This document shows, piece by piece, positions 11,410 to 23,092 of a stretch of DNA of 64,000 nt. Position numbers and translations under genes: made by a program. Source of the DNA: Pyrus communis (Eukaryota > Streptophyta > Magnoliopsida > Rosales > Rosaceae). The notes beneath the pieces are model-generated. The model saw only the letters and a program-made list of their open reading frames with translations. It ran no database searches and was not told the origin of the DNA. Each line of letters starts with the position of its first letter. Within the stretch, counting starts at the first letter, position 1. Location: contig NC_084807.1 of assembly GCF_963583255.1 (NCBI RefSeq), forward strand, positions 23,089,572 to 23,153,571, given 5' to 3'.

Positions 11410-12415
11410 TAAGGGTGCGTTTGTTTCACAGAACTGTGTAAGATTGGACTAGCTTCAGGGACTAAACTGGACTGACTTAGTGAAACGTTTGATGCAGTGT
11501 TAGACTAAGAAGCAGGACTATAATATTATATTATTTAATCTATATTTATTAATATTTTATTTTTAATTTAATATATCAATTAATATTTTGTATTACTTTA
11601 TCTTTTTCCCTATTTTTTTAGAACCATCTTCCTCTCCGATCTCTTCATTCATCTTTTTCTCCGCCACTCCCTCCCCATTCCCCTTTTCTTCCATTTTTGT
11701 CCCTCCTTTTCTTTGTACCAATCTCATTCCCCTCAATTTTTTCTCCGGTTTTACTTCTGTACCAGTGTCCCATTTCCCCTCCCTCCCTTTGTATTTATTT
11801 TGCTATTTTTTTCATATTCAGTACCTGTATTTTCTGGACAAATCATAGTTGTGCAAGAAAAATCACTCAAAATCTCTTCACCCGATGCTAAAGTTTTCAA
11901 TCTTGCACCAGTCCTTTGCACAAAATTTCCCTAACTATGTTTCCAACCCAACCCTTTGCACCCAAAACTTTTTAATTTCAAAATCCTAGGTCACAATCTC
12001 TAAGCAATGATGCTGTCGACAGAAGAATATGGGTCACCATGAGCAACGAGGCTGTTGTTGTCCAGCCACCATGGCTGATGTCGGTGATGGAAGAATCTGG
12101 GTCATCACCTCTGATCAATGATGCCAAGCAGCCTAGCCACCATGAACGTCTGAAGCTTCAAGCAGAGAGAGAGGAAATACATAAAGAAACAGAGAATCGG
12201 GGACTGGGTAAGGGCGAAGCAAAAAGGAAAGGGTCTTAGCAGTCCGCTCCTTTTGAGGGGTCTCGCTAAGACCACCTAACGAGTGCTTTAGTCAAAGCGA
12301 ATCTCACCTAGTCTCATTAAACTTAGTCCCTCTTGCAAACAAACACTGGACTACACTAGCTTTTAATCTAATCCAATTCAGTGAGGCCTAGTGAAACTAA
12401 ACAAACATGCCCTAA
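11410..12415. mobile_element. PIF/Harbinger-type non-autonomous DNA transposon, 1.0 kb
   Basis: The element spans 11413-12412. The left end is GGGTGCGTTTGTTTCAC. The right end, on the opposite strand, is GGGCATGTTTGTTTAG. TAA flanks both sides (11410-11412, 12413-12415), the 3-bp duplication typical of PIF/Harbinger. The paralogous site at 26085-26100 reads ACACTCTAATTAG with one TAA and no element, so this is a proven insertion. Inside is C/T-rich sequence with short frames (for example 66 residues at 12039-12239) and no recognisable transposase, so it must be mobilised in trans. Confidence 0.85.
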
Positions 12416-13690
12416 TTGTTCGTATTCATTCTTTTTGAAGAACATGACAAATGACTGACATGCAAACTATTCAACTTGTTTTTGGATCGTGACTGTAAAT
12501 TTGATGTGCATGAGACCACATTAATTACATTCACACATTTCACGTCTTAGAAGGAGTTTATACCTTGTGCATACTTGAATGACAAGGCATTTGCCTCTTT
12601 TCAAAATGGAACATTAGTGTAAAACTCTAGCTTTGGTGTTTTCTTTGTTTTTGGAAGGCAATGCATTACAGATAGTTTTGATTGTTTGTGAGTATTTTCT
12701 GTTTTGTCTAGCTAGCTCCGTGATAATATTTCAAGCAATGTGTCTTTTAAAGATGAGTTTTTATTTTGGGATATTTTGGATGCGATTTCTGGTTATTAAT
12801 GTTCTTTTACTGATATTTTGTTGGTTTTTAGATTTTTATCGAATTCCTGGACATTACTGTAATAATGTATTTCTATGTAGGTTACTAATTTTTTTTAAAT
12901 TAAAATTTAAAATTTCTAGTTGTTTATATTAATGAGATTTTAAATAGAACTCATAATTTGTGGGATTAAAAATATTAAATTATAAATAATTATACTCTCT
13001 AATATATTTTGTGTGTGTGTGTGTGTGTATATAAACATTGGTACATTCTTCAAAACCACAAAAACATAGATATTAGGCTTAATAACATTAATAAATTTCT
13101 TAGATTAAACTTGACATGGATATTTTATACAGTCAAAATGAATGTACCCATAGATTAAAAATGGGTTAAAAATTGAATGGATTTTATATATAAAAAAAAT
13201 GGATACAATTTATATTAAAAATGGTACATTTTACATATAACAAATTGGCATATTTAAGATGGGTGTATTTAAAATTTAAAAAAAAAAATTGTAAAATTAT
13301 ATGTATGGGTATATTAAGATTGAAAAATTGAAAAACTTTTTTATTAAAAACTAATGGGTAGAAACTTATCCCTTTTTCTTTATTATTTTGGAAACGTTTT
13401 GAATTGAAATTAATTAGGAGTTTAATAAAGGTCTGAGTATAAAAACGCTAAATCAATTACTAATTTTTATTTAAAAAAATTATGTAACTGACATGTAAAT
13501 TTATTATTACATTAATGCTATGGACTTTTATCAAAATCTGAAAACTAATAAACTCTTAGTCAATGAACATTAGTAACTAAAGACGGGATATTAATTTTTT
13601 CTTTATTATTTTTTACAAATGATAAGATAATTTATATTGAATTCATCTAAGAGAGATCCAAACACGGGACCTCGAGTGCATGAGCGAATG
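12416..13690. other. Part of the duplicated glucanase unit, non-coding
   Basis: 12416-12720 matches 26095-26420 (shared GAATGACAAGGCATTTGCCT and flanks). After that come AT-rich sequence and a (GT)9 microsatellite at 13011-13028. No exon is seen. The 99-residue frame at 12633-12932 is hydrophobic AT-rich translation and unlikely to be real. Confidence 0.45.
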
Positions 13691-13852
13691 CTCTTAACAA
13701 AAAAACCATAGTCATCAAGATTTCACAAAAAAATTAATTTCCAAAGAAACCATAGTCATCAACGTTCCACAAAAAAAATTAAAAACTCAGAAAGGAAAAA
13801 AAAAACAATGGTCAACACCATATCTTCCGTTCATCAAATCATCTCCTCATGC

Positions 13853-15993
13853 TCAAGCGTTGTATTTACAAAGGCCGCGGCTTGGGTCGGTGGTGGTGAT
13901 TTGTCCGGACCCAGAGAAATCACAGTTAAAGTCGTGACGGCCATTAGCCTGGTAATAAGCATTCATGAGGTAAGAAGCGCGAGCTCTAATGTCGTTATCG
14001 AAGCAAGCGCTGCCTGGCTGGATGGACTTGCAGTCAACGCCGGTGCCGCAGACGTAGTCAATGTTTGATTGCAATGCTTGGTTGCTGGCTGCTGGTTTTG
14101 CCACGCACCACTTCTTGCCGCCGTTGTTGTTGCCTCCAGCTGTCGGTGTTGCCGGCGTTGCTGGTTTTGATGGCTTTGGTTGTTTGGCAGGCTTTCCCTT
14201 TTTCCCCTTTTTGGGAGCAGCTGGTGTAGTTGGTCCCGCTGGTGTAGTTGGTCCAGCTGGTGTAGAAGGTTGTGTTGGAATTTGCATTGTTGGTCCAGGG
14301 GTCGCACCACCCTAAATCATGCAACAAGTTAGTAACTTTGTATACATAAGACTAACATTATTCTAGCAATAAGAATATAATTTATGTGAGTTAGATTTAC
14401 GACAGTATGCCCATCATTTGGTGAGCAATTTAATATAACAAATTGGATGAATTTACGATTATTTTTTTTGTGAATTATATTATTTTTCACATTTTTTTAG
14501 TGGGTGCAGAAATGTTTCATGCAACATTACTTAATATAACACAAGAAACAAAACACCGAATCTAGAAAATTTGCTTAATCTATGGTGCATGTGCCCGACA
14601 TTTTAAATTGAACAAATATTTTTTGAACAACCGAAGTCTCCACACTAAAGGAGTTGGGGATGAAATTGAGTCTCACAATCGACTAGTCTTAATAATGTGG
14701 TTTAAATTCGCTTTTGACGAGAATCAACCCTAAGACCTTTTACTTACAAGTGAAGAAAAAAAATATCACTAGATAGTAGTACTAAGTAACCCTCCCCACC
14801 TGATTAGATTTTATGCATGCAACCAATCATTTTAATACCCTACTTAGTTATAAATCCACCCTACTGGGCTCAACATTTAACAATTAAGTATTTAAGACAA
14901 CAATGATGAGATGAGCTAAATAAAGAAACAAAAGCAAAATGGAAAATCAAAAGACGATTAATCAATAACCAACCTGTTGATTGCGCATAACCCCAGCATT
15001 GTACACCGGAGTCATGTCCGGTTTGAATAGCCCCCAGTTCTTCTCAGCAGACGGACCGGGTTTCTGATTCTCATTAAACAAAGCAAAGATGTAAGTCTCG
15101 AACTTCCGGTTCGGCATCAAAGGCGTACCCTTCCCGGACTGAACATGCTTGATCAAGTTACCGTTGTAGTCTACAGCGTTCTGAACCGAGCACACTGGGA
15201 ACTCGCAAGCCGAAGGCCAACCGGTCTCGGCTGCAATCAAGTCCACGTCACCGAACCCGATTGCCTTGGCAGCTGAGTAAACCGCGTCCATCAACCCATC
15301 GAACATGTTAGTGTAAAACTTGCCAGTGACTGTATCGTGCACATCCTGATTGGGTCTGAAGAGAGCGTAGTTCTCTTTCTCGGGTGACCACCCGAAATAC
15401 GGGTACGGGTTAACCATGAAAGGCGACTTGGTCTGTGTACAGAACTTAAGCATTTGAGTCAGAATTGGAATCACCTCCGGTCTGAATCGGCCCGTGCTGG
15501 GCGGCTCAGAAGACAACATGATTCCCAGCGAGTGAGGGGTCGAGACCTTGATGTCTTTGATCCCCTCTTGGGCCAAAGCGCTGTGGAAGGTCTCCATGGC
15601 AGGAACTAGGCTCGACTTGAGAGCGTCGTCCCCCCAGTGGAGGACCTCGTTGCCCAAGGCAATGTATTTGATTTTGCTTGCCGGGTAAAACGGCTTGACA
15701 TGATCAGTGATCCAACGGCGAGCGGTTTGTAGGTTTTTGAGGCTCGGAATTTCTCCGTTTGGGACGGTAATCGTCAAGGAGATGTTGGTGTTGGCGAAGG
15801 CCTTGATGATGTCTGGGTTGGCGTCGAAGAGTTTGACGGCATCGATGTTGGTTTGGGTTTTGATGAAGTCGGCGACTTTGGCCGGTGGCGGGAGGTTGTC
15901 GGCGAGAGTACCATAGTTTACGCCGATGGAGTAGGCTGTGGCGGCGAGCTGGACGAGGAGGAGAAGGGATAGGAGGAGCTTGGCGGTAGCCAT
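13853..15993 (-). CDS. Beta-1,3-glucanase (GH17 + X8/CBM43), copy 2, complete
   Basis: Exons 15993-14974 (340 codons) and 14311-13853 (152 codons plus TGA); 662-bp intron in phase 0. Product 492 residues: signal peptide 1-22; GH17 domain with Glu116 (GNEVLHWG) and Glu256 (AETGWPSAC); sequon Asn-Ile-Ser at 70-72; a linker of about 65 residues rich in Pro, Thr, Ala and Lys (KKGKKGKP); and an X8 domain starting KKWCVAK with six cysteines and ending CKYNA. Layout and length match the Ole e 9 type of endo-beta-1,3-glucanase, a known pollen-allergen family. It is probably secreted and X8 binds beta-1,3-glucan. Adjacent copies in the same orientation share introns and flanks. This is the only one of the three with every expected part intact. 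Confidence 0.94.
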
Positions 15994-16081
15994 GGTTGTT
16001 TTTTTCTTTTACTGGTGGTGTATCGGGAGGTGGTGGACGCTCTCCTTTTTCTTTGGAGGACTTGGGAGTTTGTGGCCGAAG

Positions 16082-16089
16082 TATTTATA
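16082..16089 (-). promoter_or_regulatory. TATA box of glucanase copy 2
   Basis: Minus-strand TATAAATA in the same CCACTATAAATAC context as copies 1 and 3, about 90 bp from the ATG at 15993. Confidence 0.75.
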
Positions 16090-16585
16090 GTGGAGAAAGG
16101 TGAAAGAAATTGAGGACAGGAAATAAGAAGATAAGGGACGAATGAGATCGTGACGTGTGTTGGTCAATATCTATTTTATTTGTGATTTCTATTTACTGCT
16201 AAATTCTGTTGGATTTTCTTGATGTATGCTAATTATTTGGAGGAATTTTATCTTTTTATTACACATCAAAACCTAAAAATAACTCCACGTCCAGAGTCCG
16301 AAGGTTGATATACTTTTATCACTCTTCTTTGTATATGAAATGTGTATTGTCGTGGCGAAACCACTAACTGATCTTCTCTATTATCTATTTAGTCATGTAT
16401 TAGCATTAAAATAACGTATCAGATAGTTGGAATGAATGTATATATAATTTTTTTTATCTCTCGTCTATCATTATCACGTAAAGGACAAAATACGTAACAA
16501 ACTTGGCTTACGATAATTTCGTTTGCTTGTTGCTTGATTACCTTGAATCCTAATGTAGCTAGGTTACGTGTAATTTGTTGTCAAA

Positions 16586-16648
16586 ATTGTTTGGGGCTCA
16601 TAACATCTGAAAAATGTCAATTGTTTGGGGCTCATAACATCTGAAAAA
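16586..16648. repeat. Two-copy tandem repeat, 34-bp period
   Basis: ATTGTTTGGGGCTCATAACA and following bases occur at 16586 and again at 16620. Copies 1 and 3 have the segment once, so the duplication is private to copy 2. Confidence 0.75.
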
Positions 16649-16799
16649 GCTTAAGGTAGAACGAAGTGCAATGCATAGAGAAGCATCTCTAGCAGACGTT
16701 GAGATATTGAAATGTTAACTTTTGGCTTTGGGTTGATGACACATGCCAACTCATCTTTGGCACTTGGCTAGGGACAAAACTAGCTGACATCCAGAACAT

Positions 16800-18640
16800 T
16801 TGTCGCACATGGTGTTGCAATTTTTTTTTTTTTTTTTATATTTACAATTTGGTTGATGTCAGTGATAGTTTTTAGAAAATGTGTATGTTTATTAACACTA
16901 TATCTTAAATTTATAAAGCATCATTCACATCGTCTATTTACATTATGCTGCATGAATTAATGGCATCACATAACTGTATTAATCTCACTCATCAAAATCC
17001 TATTACATAGTCCCCCAACCATGTATAGTTAATTAAATGAACATTTGAGTGGCATGAGTATCCATATCTCAACAGAAGTCATACTTCGCCGGTACCATAA
17101 GCTTTTTTGTACTAAACCCTAAACCCATCTATGTTTTTTTGTACACCTTCCCATCTCTGTTTATTAACTTAATTTGTGGTTGAAGGCACATGAAGAATGT
17201 GGACATCAATTTTTACCAAATTGAAATTAAAATGGGACACTTTGGCAGATAAACAGGGAGATCCACGGAGCAGGATAAGAGAGGAAGGAAAAGAGATGGA
17301 GAGTGCGGCGTCCAGAGGCAGCGGAGGGTAGGAGGGATGGTTGACGGAGTTTTGGTGGACGGCGTTTTTCTTTACTTTATTTTCCAATTTTTTATTTTAT
17401 TTTCTGAAAGGGATAAAATGAATTTCAAATCCAGCTGTTAAAATAACATACACACGTTGGATTTTGAATGAAAATATCACCGTTCAATTGGTGATACGGT
17501 TACCATCTAATAATTTCTCGTGAAGGTGAGGGCCAGTGTCCAAGAACACACAGGTCGGGTCCCATTTATGAAATAAAAAACAAAGAAAATAGAGATTGGG
17601 CCCTTAGTATGGCCTGACTCACTGATTTTTGTTGCTAGACGTGACCTAATTTTTACTACCCAAGTAAAAAAATTGCAAAATTATGTGACAGATGTAGTCT
17701 TATTTTTCTGCTCATTTTATAATACTTCAAATATAAAAGCTCTAAGAAGGATAAAGCACCCATTGAGAATGCTCTAGCACACCAAGACTACAAGGCACCT
17801 ACTCTTATTGTTTGTGTATTTTCTATTTGTCTACCTCCGTCATAATATTTTGAGCAGTGTATCTTTTAAAGATTTAGTTTTTGTTTTTATTTATCAATAA
17901 TCATGTTTGGAGTGAGTTCAATAATAATTTATGGTCACTTAGTACTACGGTCTAGTTGTATTCTTCTTTATCTGTAAATAAGAGGTCTTAGGTTTTATTC
18001 TCGCTAAAGGCGAATTTGAACCACATTATTGCAAACCCATTATAAGACTAAGTCCACTCTCCCTCCTCATTAGTATAGATGATATCATTTGTTAAAAAAA
18101 AATAAAAAAATAATTAGTGGCCCCTGTGACTTGTGGATGAGATAACCACCTCTTCTTTATGTGTATTTGTAAATCTCCAAGTGAAAAAAAGGGCCAAAAC
18201 ATTCCATAGGTAAGCAATTTGGAATCATTTTATTGTGATGGTTAAACTATAGTCCTTTTTCTCTGTGTTATATATAAAATGGTTTTTTGAACAAAAAAAA
18301 AAAAAGATAAAATGGTTTACACCAAACCTTGTCCATTAAACTAGTCTTTTTTTTTTTCAACAAAAAAAAAACTATAGTCCTTTTTTAATGTTAATATTTT
18401 ATATGGTTACATGAGTGAATTAATAACACAAAATGATTGTTTGGTTAGTCGAATAAAAGAATTACTGTCTTAAGCTTGATTCAGAAAGAAAAAAAAAATC
18501 TATAATGAGTTAAAAAGAATTCGTTATCCTTCACTAACAATAGACTCATTACATGAATAACACGTGACAAATAGACATGAGAAAAATGATATATAAGGAC
18601 CGCATCATAACCCTTCCGACCACTCTAACTCTCTCACCTG
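16800..18640. other. Duplicated-unit flank, non-coding
   Basis: About 17500-17580 matches 24750-24810 (GTCCAAGAACACACAGGTCG). 17800-17880 and 18120-18640 match 26370-26945. Around 17940-18070 is a dispersed repeat containing AGGTCTTAGGTTTTATTCTC, also seen on the other strand near 14640-14800. No gene is seen. Confidence 0.45.
18274..18318 (+). mobile_element. Micro-retroposon: poly(A) insert with 12-bp target duplication
   Basis: ATAAAATGGTTT at 18274-18285 and 18307-18318 flanks TTTGAAC plus an A-run (18286-18306). The paralogous stretch near 26665-26690 is uninterrupted, so this is a real insertion after the duplication. Confidence 0.65.
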
Positions 18641-18645
18641 ATTAT

Positions 18646-19002
18646 TAAGGCCTGGTTTGGTACTGAGGTGATTCTAAAAAAAGCTGGTATCAAAAAAAGC
18701 TGGAAGTTGTTTTTGTGTTTAGTAAACATTCAACTTCAGCTTTTTTTCACAGTTTTGGATGAAAAAAAAGCCAAAAACAAGAAACTGCAAAACCCAGCTT
18801 TGAAAAATCGGCTTTTTTTTCACATCTGTTTTACATAAAAGTTTACCAAACAATATAATACTGCTTTTTTTTTTCTTTTTCAAAAGCACTTTTACAAAAA
18901 AATTTACCAAACACTCTGCTACTTTATTTCACAGCTGCTTATTCTCATAGCATAGCAGAAATAGTTTTTTTTCAAAGCACAGCAATACCAAACCAGCTCT
19001 AA
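18646..19002. mobile_element. Tourist-like MITE (PIF/Harbinger), 351 bp
   Basis: Element 18649-18999 has ends GGCCTGGTTTGGTACTG and, on the opposite strand, GAGCTGGTTTGGTATTGCTG, with TAA on both sides. The sister unit at 26945-26960 reads GATTATTAAGATGTTGCG with one TAA and no insert. It lies directly in front of the RDM1-like exon copy at 19005. Confidence 0.87.
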
Positions 19003-19004
19003 AA

Positions 19005-19227
19005 TTGTTGCGGTGGTGTGGTCCTATGCACTACAAGCACATACTAATGTTTGATTCGAAGACAGAATTTGATGATTTACGCAAACACCTTAACGCTAAA
19101 AACTCATTGGTGAAACGATTGGGAAAACAAATTGAGGGGAAAAGTTGTAGAAGCAAGAGGAAAAGTAATGAAAAAAAAAACAATGGACGAATATGTGGAT
19201 CCACAAAAGCATTCAAGGAAAATCCAG
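19005..19227 (+). pseudogene. Partial copy of an RDM1-like gene, exon 1 only
   Basis: The open frame from ATG at 19005 reads KRLGKQ, then SKRKSNEK, then TKAFKENP, up to a CCAG|GTTCGG donor at 19227. The same exon occurs at 26955-27169, where a second exon with clear RDM1 similarity follows. Here homology to the sister unit stops near 19930, before exon 2, so only a 5' fragment was duplicated. The frame happens to remain open, but without exon 2 no RDM1-type protein can be made. Confidence 0.6.
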
Positions 19228-20241
19228 GTTCGGAATTGTTAATTATCATTTGATATCTAATACCTTTCCCAACTCTTTGATGTACATATATACAATATCA
19301 TTAAAAGTAATTATTTTTGCACACTTTTTCTTCTTCTGTAAATTTTTATTTATTTGAGTCTCCTAATTTTTATTTATTTAATTTAAATTATAAAAAATAA
19401 ACAGGGGTAAAAATTATTTCCTTATCTCGAATTTGTACTCAGTTTTGGATTTTAACTCATGATCTATGGCATTTTAATTGTAAACTCAAGTATTTAGTTA
19501 TACCAAGAAAACATTATTATAAAATAAAAAAAATAGGGCAATAATTTCCATCTTTAATTTTATCAAGATAATCAACTTTAGAGGTACCATTTTTGTCCTC
19601 AAGCTAATTCCCATGACAATATATTCTATTTAGTTCTCCCAAATTTTTATATTTGATTTTGTAAAGAAATATAAGAACCTTTTTTTTTTTTTTTTTGCCA
19701 AAAAACTATTTACAACAAAATGTATTGATGTGAGCCTATCACTTATAGGAAAAATGCAAATGGAAAGTCCAATTTGATAAACCAAAATATTATTGTGAAG
19801 ATTTAACCAAATCAATTTGGTAAACCAAAATATTATTGTAAAGATTTAACAAAGTCATCAAATGATTAAATATCAAAACACAAGCAATTACATGCATGTT
19901 GCACTCACTTGTTACACAGTTTATTTAATCTTCTTAAAATAAAAAATAAAAAAATAAAAGATTTCAGCCCTATTTTAGCTAATTAGGGTCCAGAACAAAA
20001 ATTTTCCTTTATTTTTTTGACAAATAATAAGATAATTATATTGAATTCATTTAAACTACGAGAACTAAGATTTAAACACAGAATCTCATGCGCATGAACC
20101 AATACTCTTAACCATCATATGCTAATTAAATTCCAAATACACCATAATCATCAACATTCCACAAAAAAATTAAAAAAATTAGAAAGAAAAAAAGTCACGG
20201 TCAACAACATATCTTCCGTTCCTCATATCATCTACTCAAGC
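19228..20241. other. Remnant intron of the RDM1-like copy and flank of glucanase copy 3
   Basis: 19240-19930 is homologous to the intron of the RDM1-like gene at 27190-27780. The rest is the 3' flank of glucanase copy 3. No gene is seen. Confidence 0.55.
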
Positions 20242-22744
20242 TCAAGCGTTGTATTTACAAGAGCCGTGGCTTGGGTCGGTGGTGGTGATTTGTCCGGACC
20301 CAGAGAAATCACAGTTGAAGTCGTGACGGCCGTTAGCCTGGTAGTAAGAATTCATGAGGTAAGACGCGCGGGCTCTAACGTCGTTATCAAAGCAAGCGCC
20401 GCCTGGCTGGATGGACTTGCAATCAACGCCGGTGCTGCAGACGTAGTCAATGTTTGATTGCAATGCTTGGTTGCTGGCTGCTGATTTTGCCACGCACCAC
20501 TTCTTGCCTCCTGCCACCGGTGTTGTCGGCGTCGCTGGTGTTGATGGTTTCGCTGGTCCGGCAGGCTTTCCCGGAGTTGCACCATCCTAAATCACACAAC
20601 GATTTAGCATACATAAGACTAACGTAATTCTAGCATAACAATATAGCATATGTGAGTTAAGTCAGAATGTTAAGACGGTATGTCCGCCACTTTGAAATAT
20701 CGATAAAAATACATCTTTGGTACAAATTCAAAATTTGTACGAAGACAATTCAATTTGGTTAATATGTAGCCTCACAAAGAACATGAAGTAACTACTAAAA
20801 TTATGTGTTTGCATCAAATGGCGATTCACATTCTAACATTTTTGTGTGATTACTTGTACATCCACAAATTTTGTTCAACAAATAAGGTTGAGTAGTACCG
20901 ATGACACTACTCTTTACTATATTTAGCTAATATGACAATGTTTTATTTGTTTCTTGACACATAGTTATTACATTTAAATTAGAAATTTACACATAATTAA
21001 TAACCGAAAACTGATTATGTCTCTCTAACTAGGTGTAATTTTTTATTTTGTGATTCAAAAAAGTTCACCTCGTTCGGCTTAAGATTTTCCTAAAAATCAT
21101 AACTAAAAACCAGGAACATTTTTGCTCACCACTTCAGACTTTTGAGTATACTTATCATACACTATCTATCCCGTGTCATTTTACTTAACTAAGATTAATA
21201 TTTTTAAAATAAAAAAATAACATTTAATATAAAAATTAACTAAAATTAAATGAAAGAATATTGATAAATGGTTAGGCGCATGATAAACATGCACCATAAT
21301 AATAATGGCCAGCAAAAATATCCGCCTGAAAACTGATATCATTTGATCACTTTACACGTTATTTGGTGAGACCGGATGAATTATATTATTTTTCAGGCGT
21401 GCAGAAACAGAACCCGACTTCTCTGTCAATCCATGTTAATATTTTATATTAATGTTTTTATAAAATCAATAATGATATAAAAAATTAACATAATAAAAAA
21501 AAGATGAGAATGTATGGGACCCGCAGGGCAGAGAAGTCAGGACCGCAGAAACGTTCCCTGCAACATTATTTAATTTAACACAAGAACCAAGACACCGAAT
21601 CTAGAAAATTTGCTTAATCAACGGTGCATGTGACCGACATTTTAAAGTAAAAAGCGTACGAATTAACAAATAAATATTTAATACAAAAACCAAAAATCAA
21701 ATAAATATTTAATCAAGAACCAACCTGTTGATTGCGCATAACCCCAGCATTGTAAACCGGAGTCATGTCCGGTTTGAACAGCCCAAAGTTCTTCTCAGCG
21801 GCCGAACCGGGTTTCTGGTTCTCATTAAACAAAGCAAAGATGTAAGTCTCGATCTTCCGGTTTGGCATCAATGGCGTACCCTTACCGGACTCAATATGCT
21901 TGATCAAGTTACCGTTGTAGTCCACAGCGTTCTGAACCGAGCAGACTGGGAGCTCGCAAGCAGAAGGCCAACCGGTCTCGCCAGCAATCAAGTCCACGTC
22001 ACCGAACCCGATTGCCTTGGCAGCTGAGTAAACCGCGTCCATCAACCCATCGAACATGTTAGTGTAAAACTTGCCGGTGAATTTATCGCGCACACCACTG
22101 TTGGGTCTGAAGAGAGCGTAGTTCTCCTTTTCGGGTGACCACCCGAAAAACGGGTACGGGTTAACCATGAAAGGCGACTTGGTCTGGCGACAGAACAGGA
22201 GCAATTGGGCCAGAATTGGAAGCACCTCCGGTCTGAACCGGCCTGTGCTGGGCGGGTCAGAAGACAACATCATTCCGAGCGAGTGAGGGGTCGAGACCTT
22301 GACATCCTTGATCCCCTCGCGGATCAAAGCGTTGTGGAAGGTCCTCATGGCAGGGACGAGGCTCGACTTGAGAGCGTCGTCCCCCCAGTGGAGGACCTCG
22401 CTGCCCATAGCAATGTATTTGATTTTGGTTGCCGGGTAAAACGGCTTGACATGATCAATGATCCAATGGCGAGCGGTGCGTAGATTTGTGAGGCTCTGGA
22501 TGTCTCCGTTGGGGATGGTAATCGTCAAGGAGATGTTGGTGTTGGCGAAGGCCTTGATGATGTCGGGGTTGGCGTCGAAGAGTTTGACGGCGTCGATGGT
22601 GGTTTGGGTTTTGATGAAGTTGGCGACTTGGGCCGGTGGCGGAAGGTTGTCGGCGAGAGTACCGTAGTTTACGCCGATGGAGTAGGCTGTGGCGGCGAGC
22701 TGGACGAGGAGGAGAAGGTAGAGAAGGAGCTTGGTGGTGGCCAT
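20242..22744 (-). CDS. Beta-1,3-glucanase (GH17 + X8/CBM43), copy 3, altered active-site neighbour
   Basis: Exons 22744-21725 (340 codons) and 20586-20242 (114 codons plus TGA); 1,138-bp phase-0 intron. Product 454 residues: signal peptide, GH17 domain, short linker of about 28 residues, and an X8 domain with all six cysteines ending CKYNA. Both catalytic Glu residues (116 and 256) are present. However, the residue before Glu116 is Ser (GSEVLHWG; codon AGC) where copies 1 and 2 have Asn (AAC). That Asn is near-invariant in clan GH-A enzymes. Position 255, before the nucleophile, is Gly rather than Ala. Exon 2 begins with Asp instead of Gly. No stop or frameshift. Possibly active with changed kinetics, or a glucan-binding protein with weak hydrolysis. 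Confidence 0.92.
21401..21552. mobile_element. Short hAT-type MITE in the copy 3 intron, 8-bp target duplication
   Basis: GCAGAAAC occurs at 21401-21408 and 21545-21552 around a 136-bp insert. Its ends carry GACTTCTCTG in inverted orientation. The matching intron sites of copies 1 and 2 (near 7785 and 14505) have the flanking sequence once and no insert. Confidence 0.72.
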
Positions 22745-22837
22745 GGTTGCTTTTTTCTTTTTGTGGTGGTGTTTTGGGAGGCGGTGGATCCTCTCCTTTT
22801 ACTTTGTAGGATTGGGGAGTTGGTAACTTGGAAGTCG

Positions 22838-22845
22838 TATTTATA
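22838..22845 (-). promoter_or_regulatory. TATA box of glucanase copy 3
   Basis: Minus-strand TATAAATA preceded by CCCCAC, as in copies 1 and 2, about 95 bp from the ATG at 22744. Confidence 0.75.
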
Positions 22846-22931
22846 GTGGGGAAAGAGATAGGACGTAAGAAGATAAGGGACGAATGGGATTGCGACATGT
22901 AGTTGGGCAATATCAGTTTTGTTTGTGATAT

Positions 22932-23092
22932 GGGTAATGAATCTAACGATAGGGATATATTTGTAGGTAAAATTTGAAAATTAAAAGATATAGAAGTTGA
23001 TATTTTGTTTATTACTTAAACGTTAATAAATGTACGACATATCATTTAATTTATAAATTTTATTTTTAAATTTAATATCACTTGCATTATCC
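22932..23092. mobile_element. MITE inserted in the promoter of glucanase copy 3
   Basis: A 161-bp segment starts GGGTAATGAATCTAACGATAG and ends CTTGCATTATCC, inverted ends of the same family as 7417-7574. In copies 1 and 2 the corresponding sequence (TTTGTGATTTCTATTTACTG) is continuous. The flanks TTGTGATAT and TTATGATTT look like a diverged 9-bp target duplication. It lies about 90 bp upstream of the TATA box. Confidence 0.7.

Noticed and set aside
11588..11934. Overlapping hydrophobic/Pro frames (73-86 residues)
   Set aside because: Translation of a C/T-rich stretch inside the Harbinger element; no domain, several frames equally open.
13808..14315. + strand frames of about 85 residues over the X8 exon
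   Set aside because: Antisense shadows of the X8/linker exon; the minus strand has the six-cysteine X8 pattern and correct splice sites.
22455..22910. 151-residue minus-strand frame rich in Pro, Arg and His
   Set aside because: Shifted-frame translation of glucanase copy 3 exon 1.
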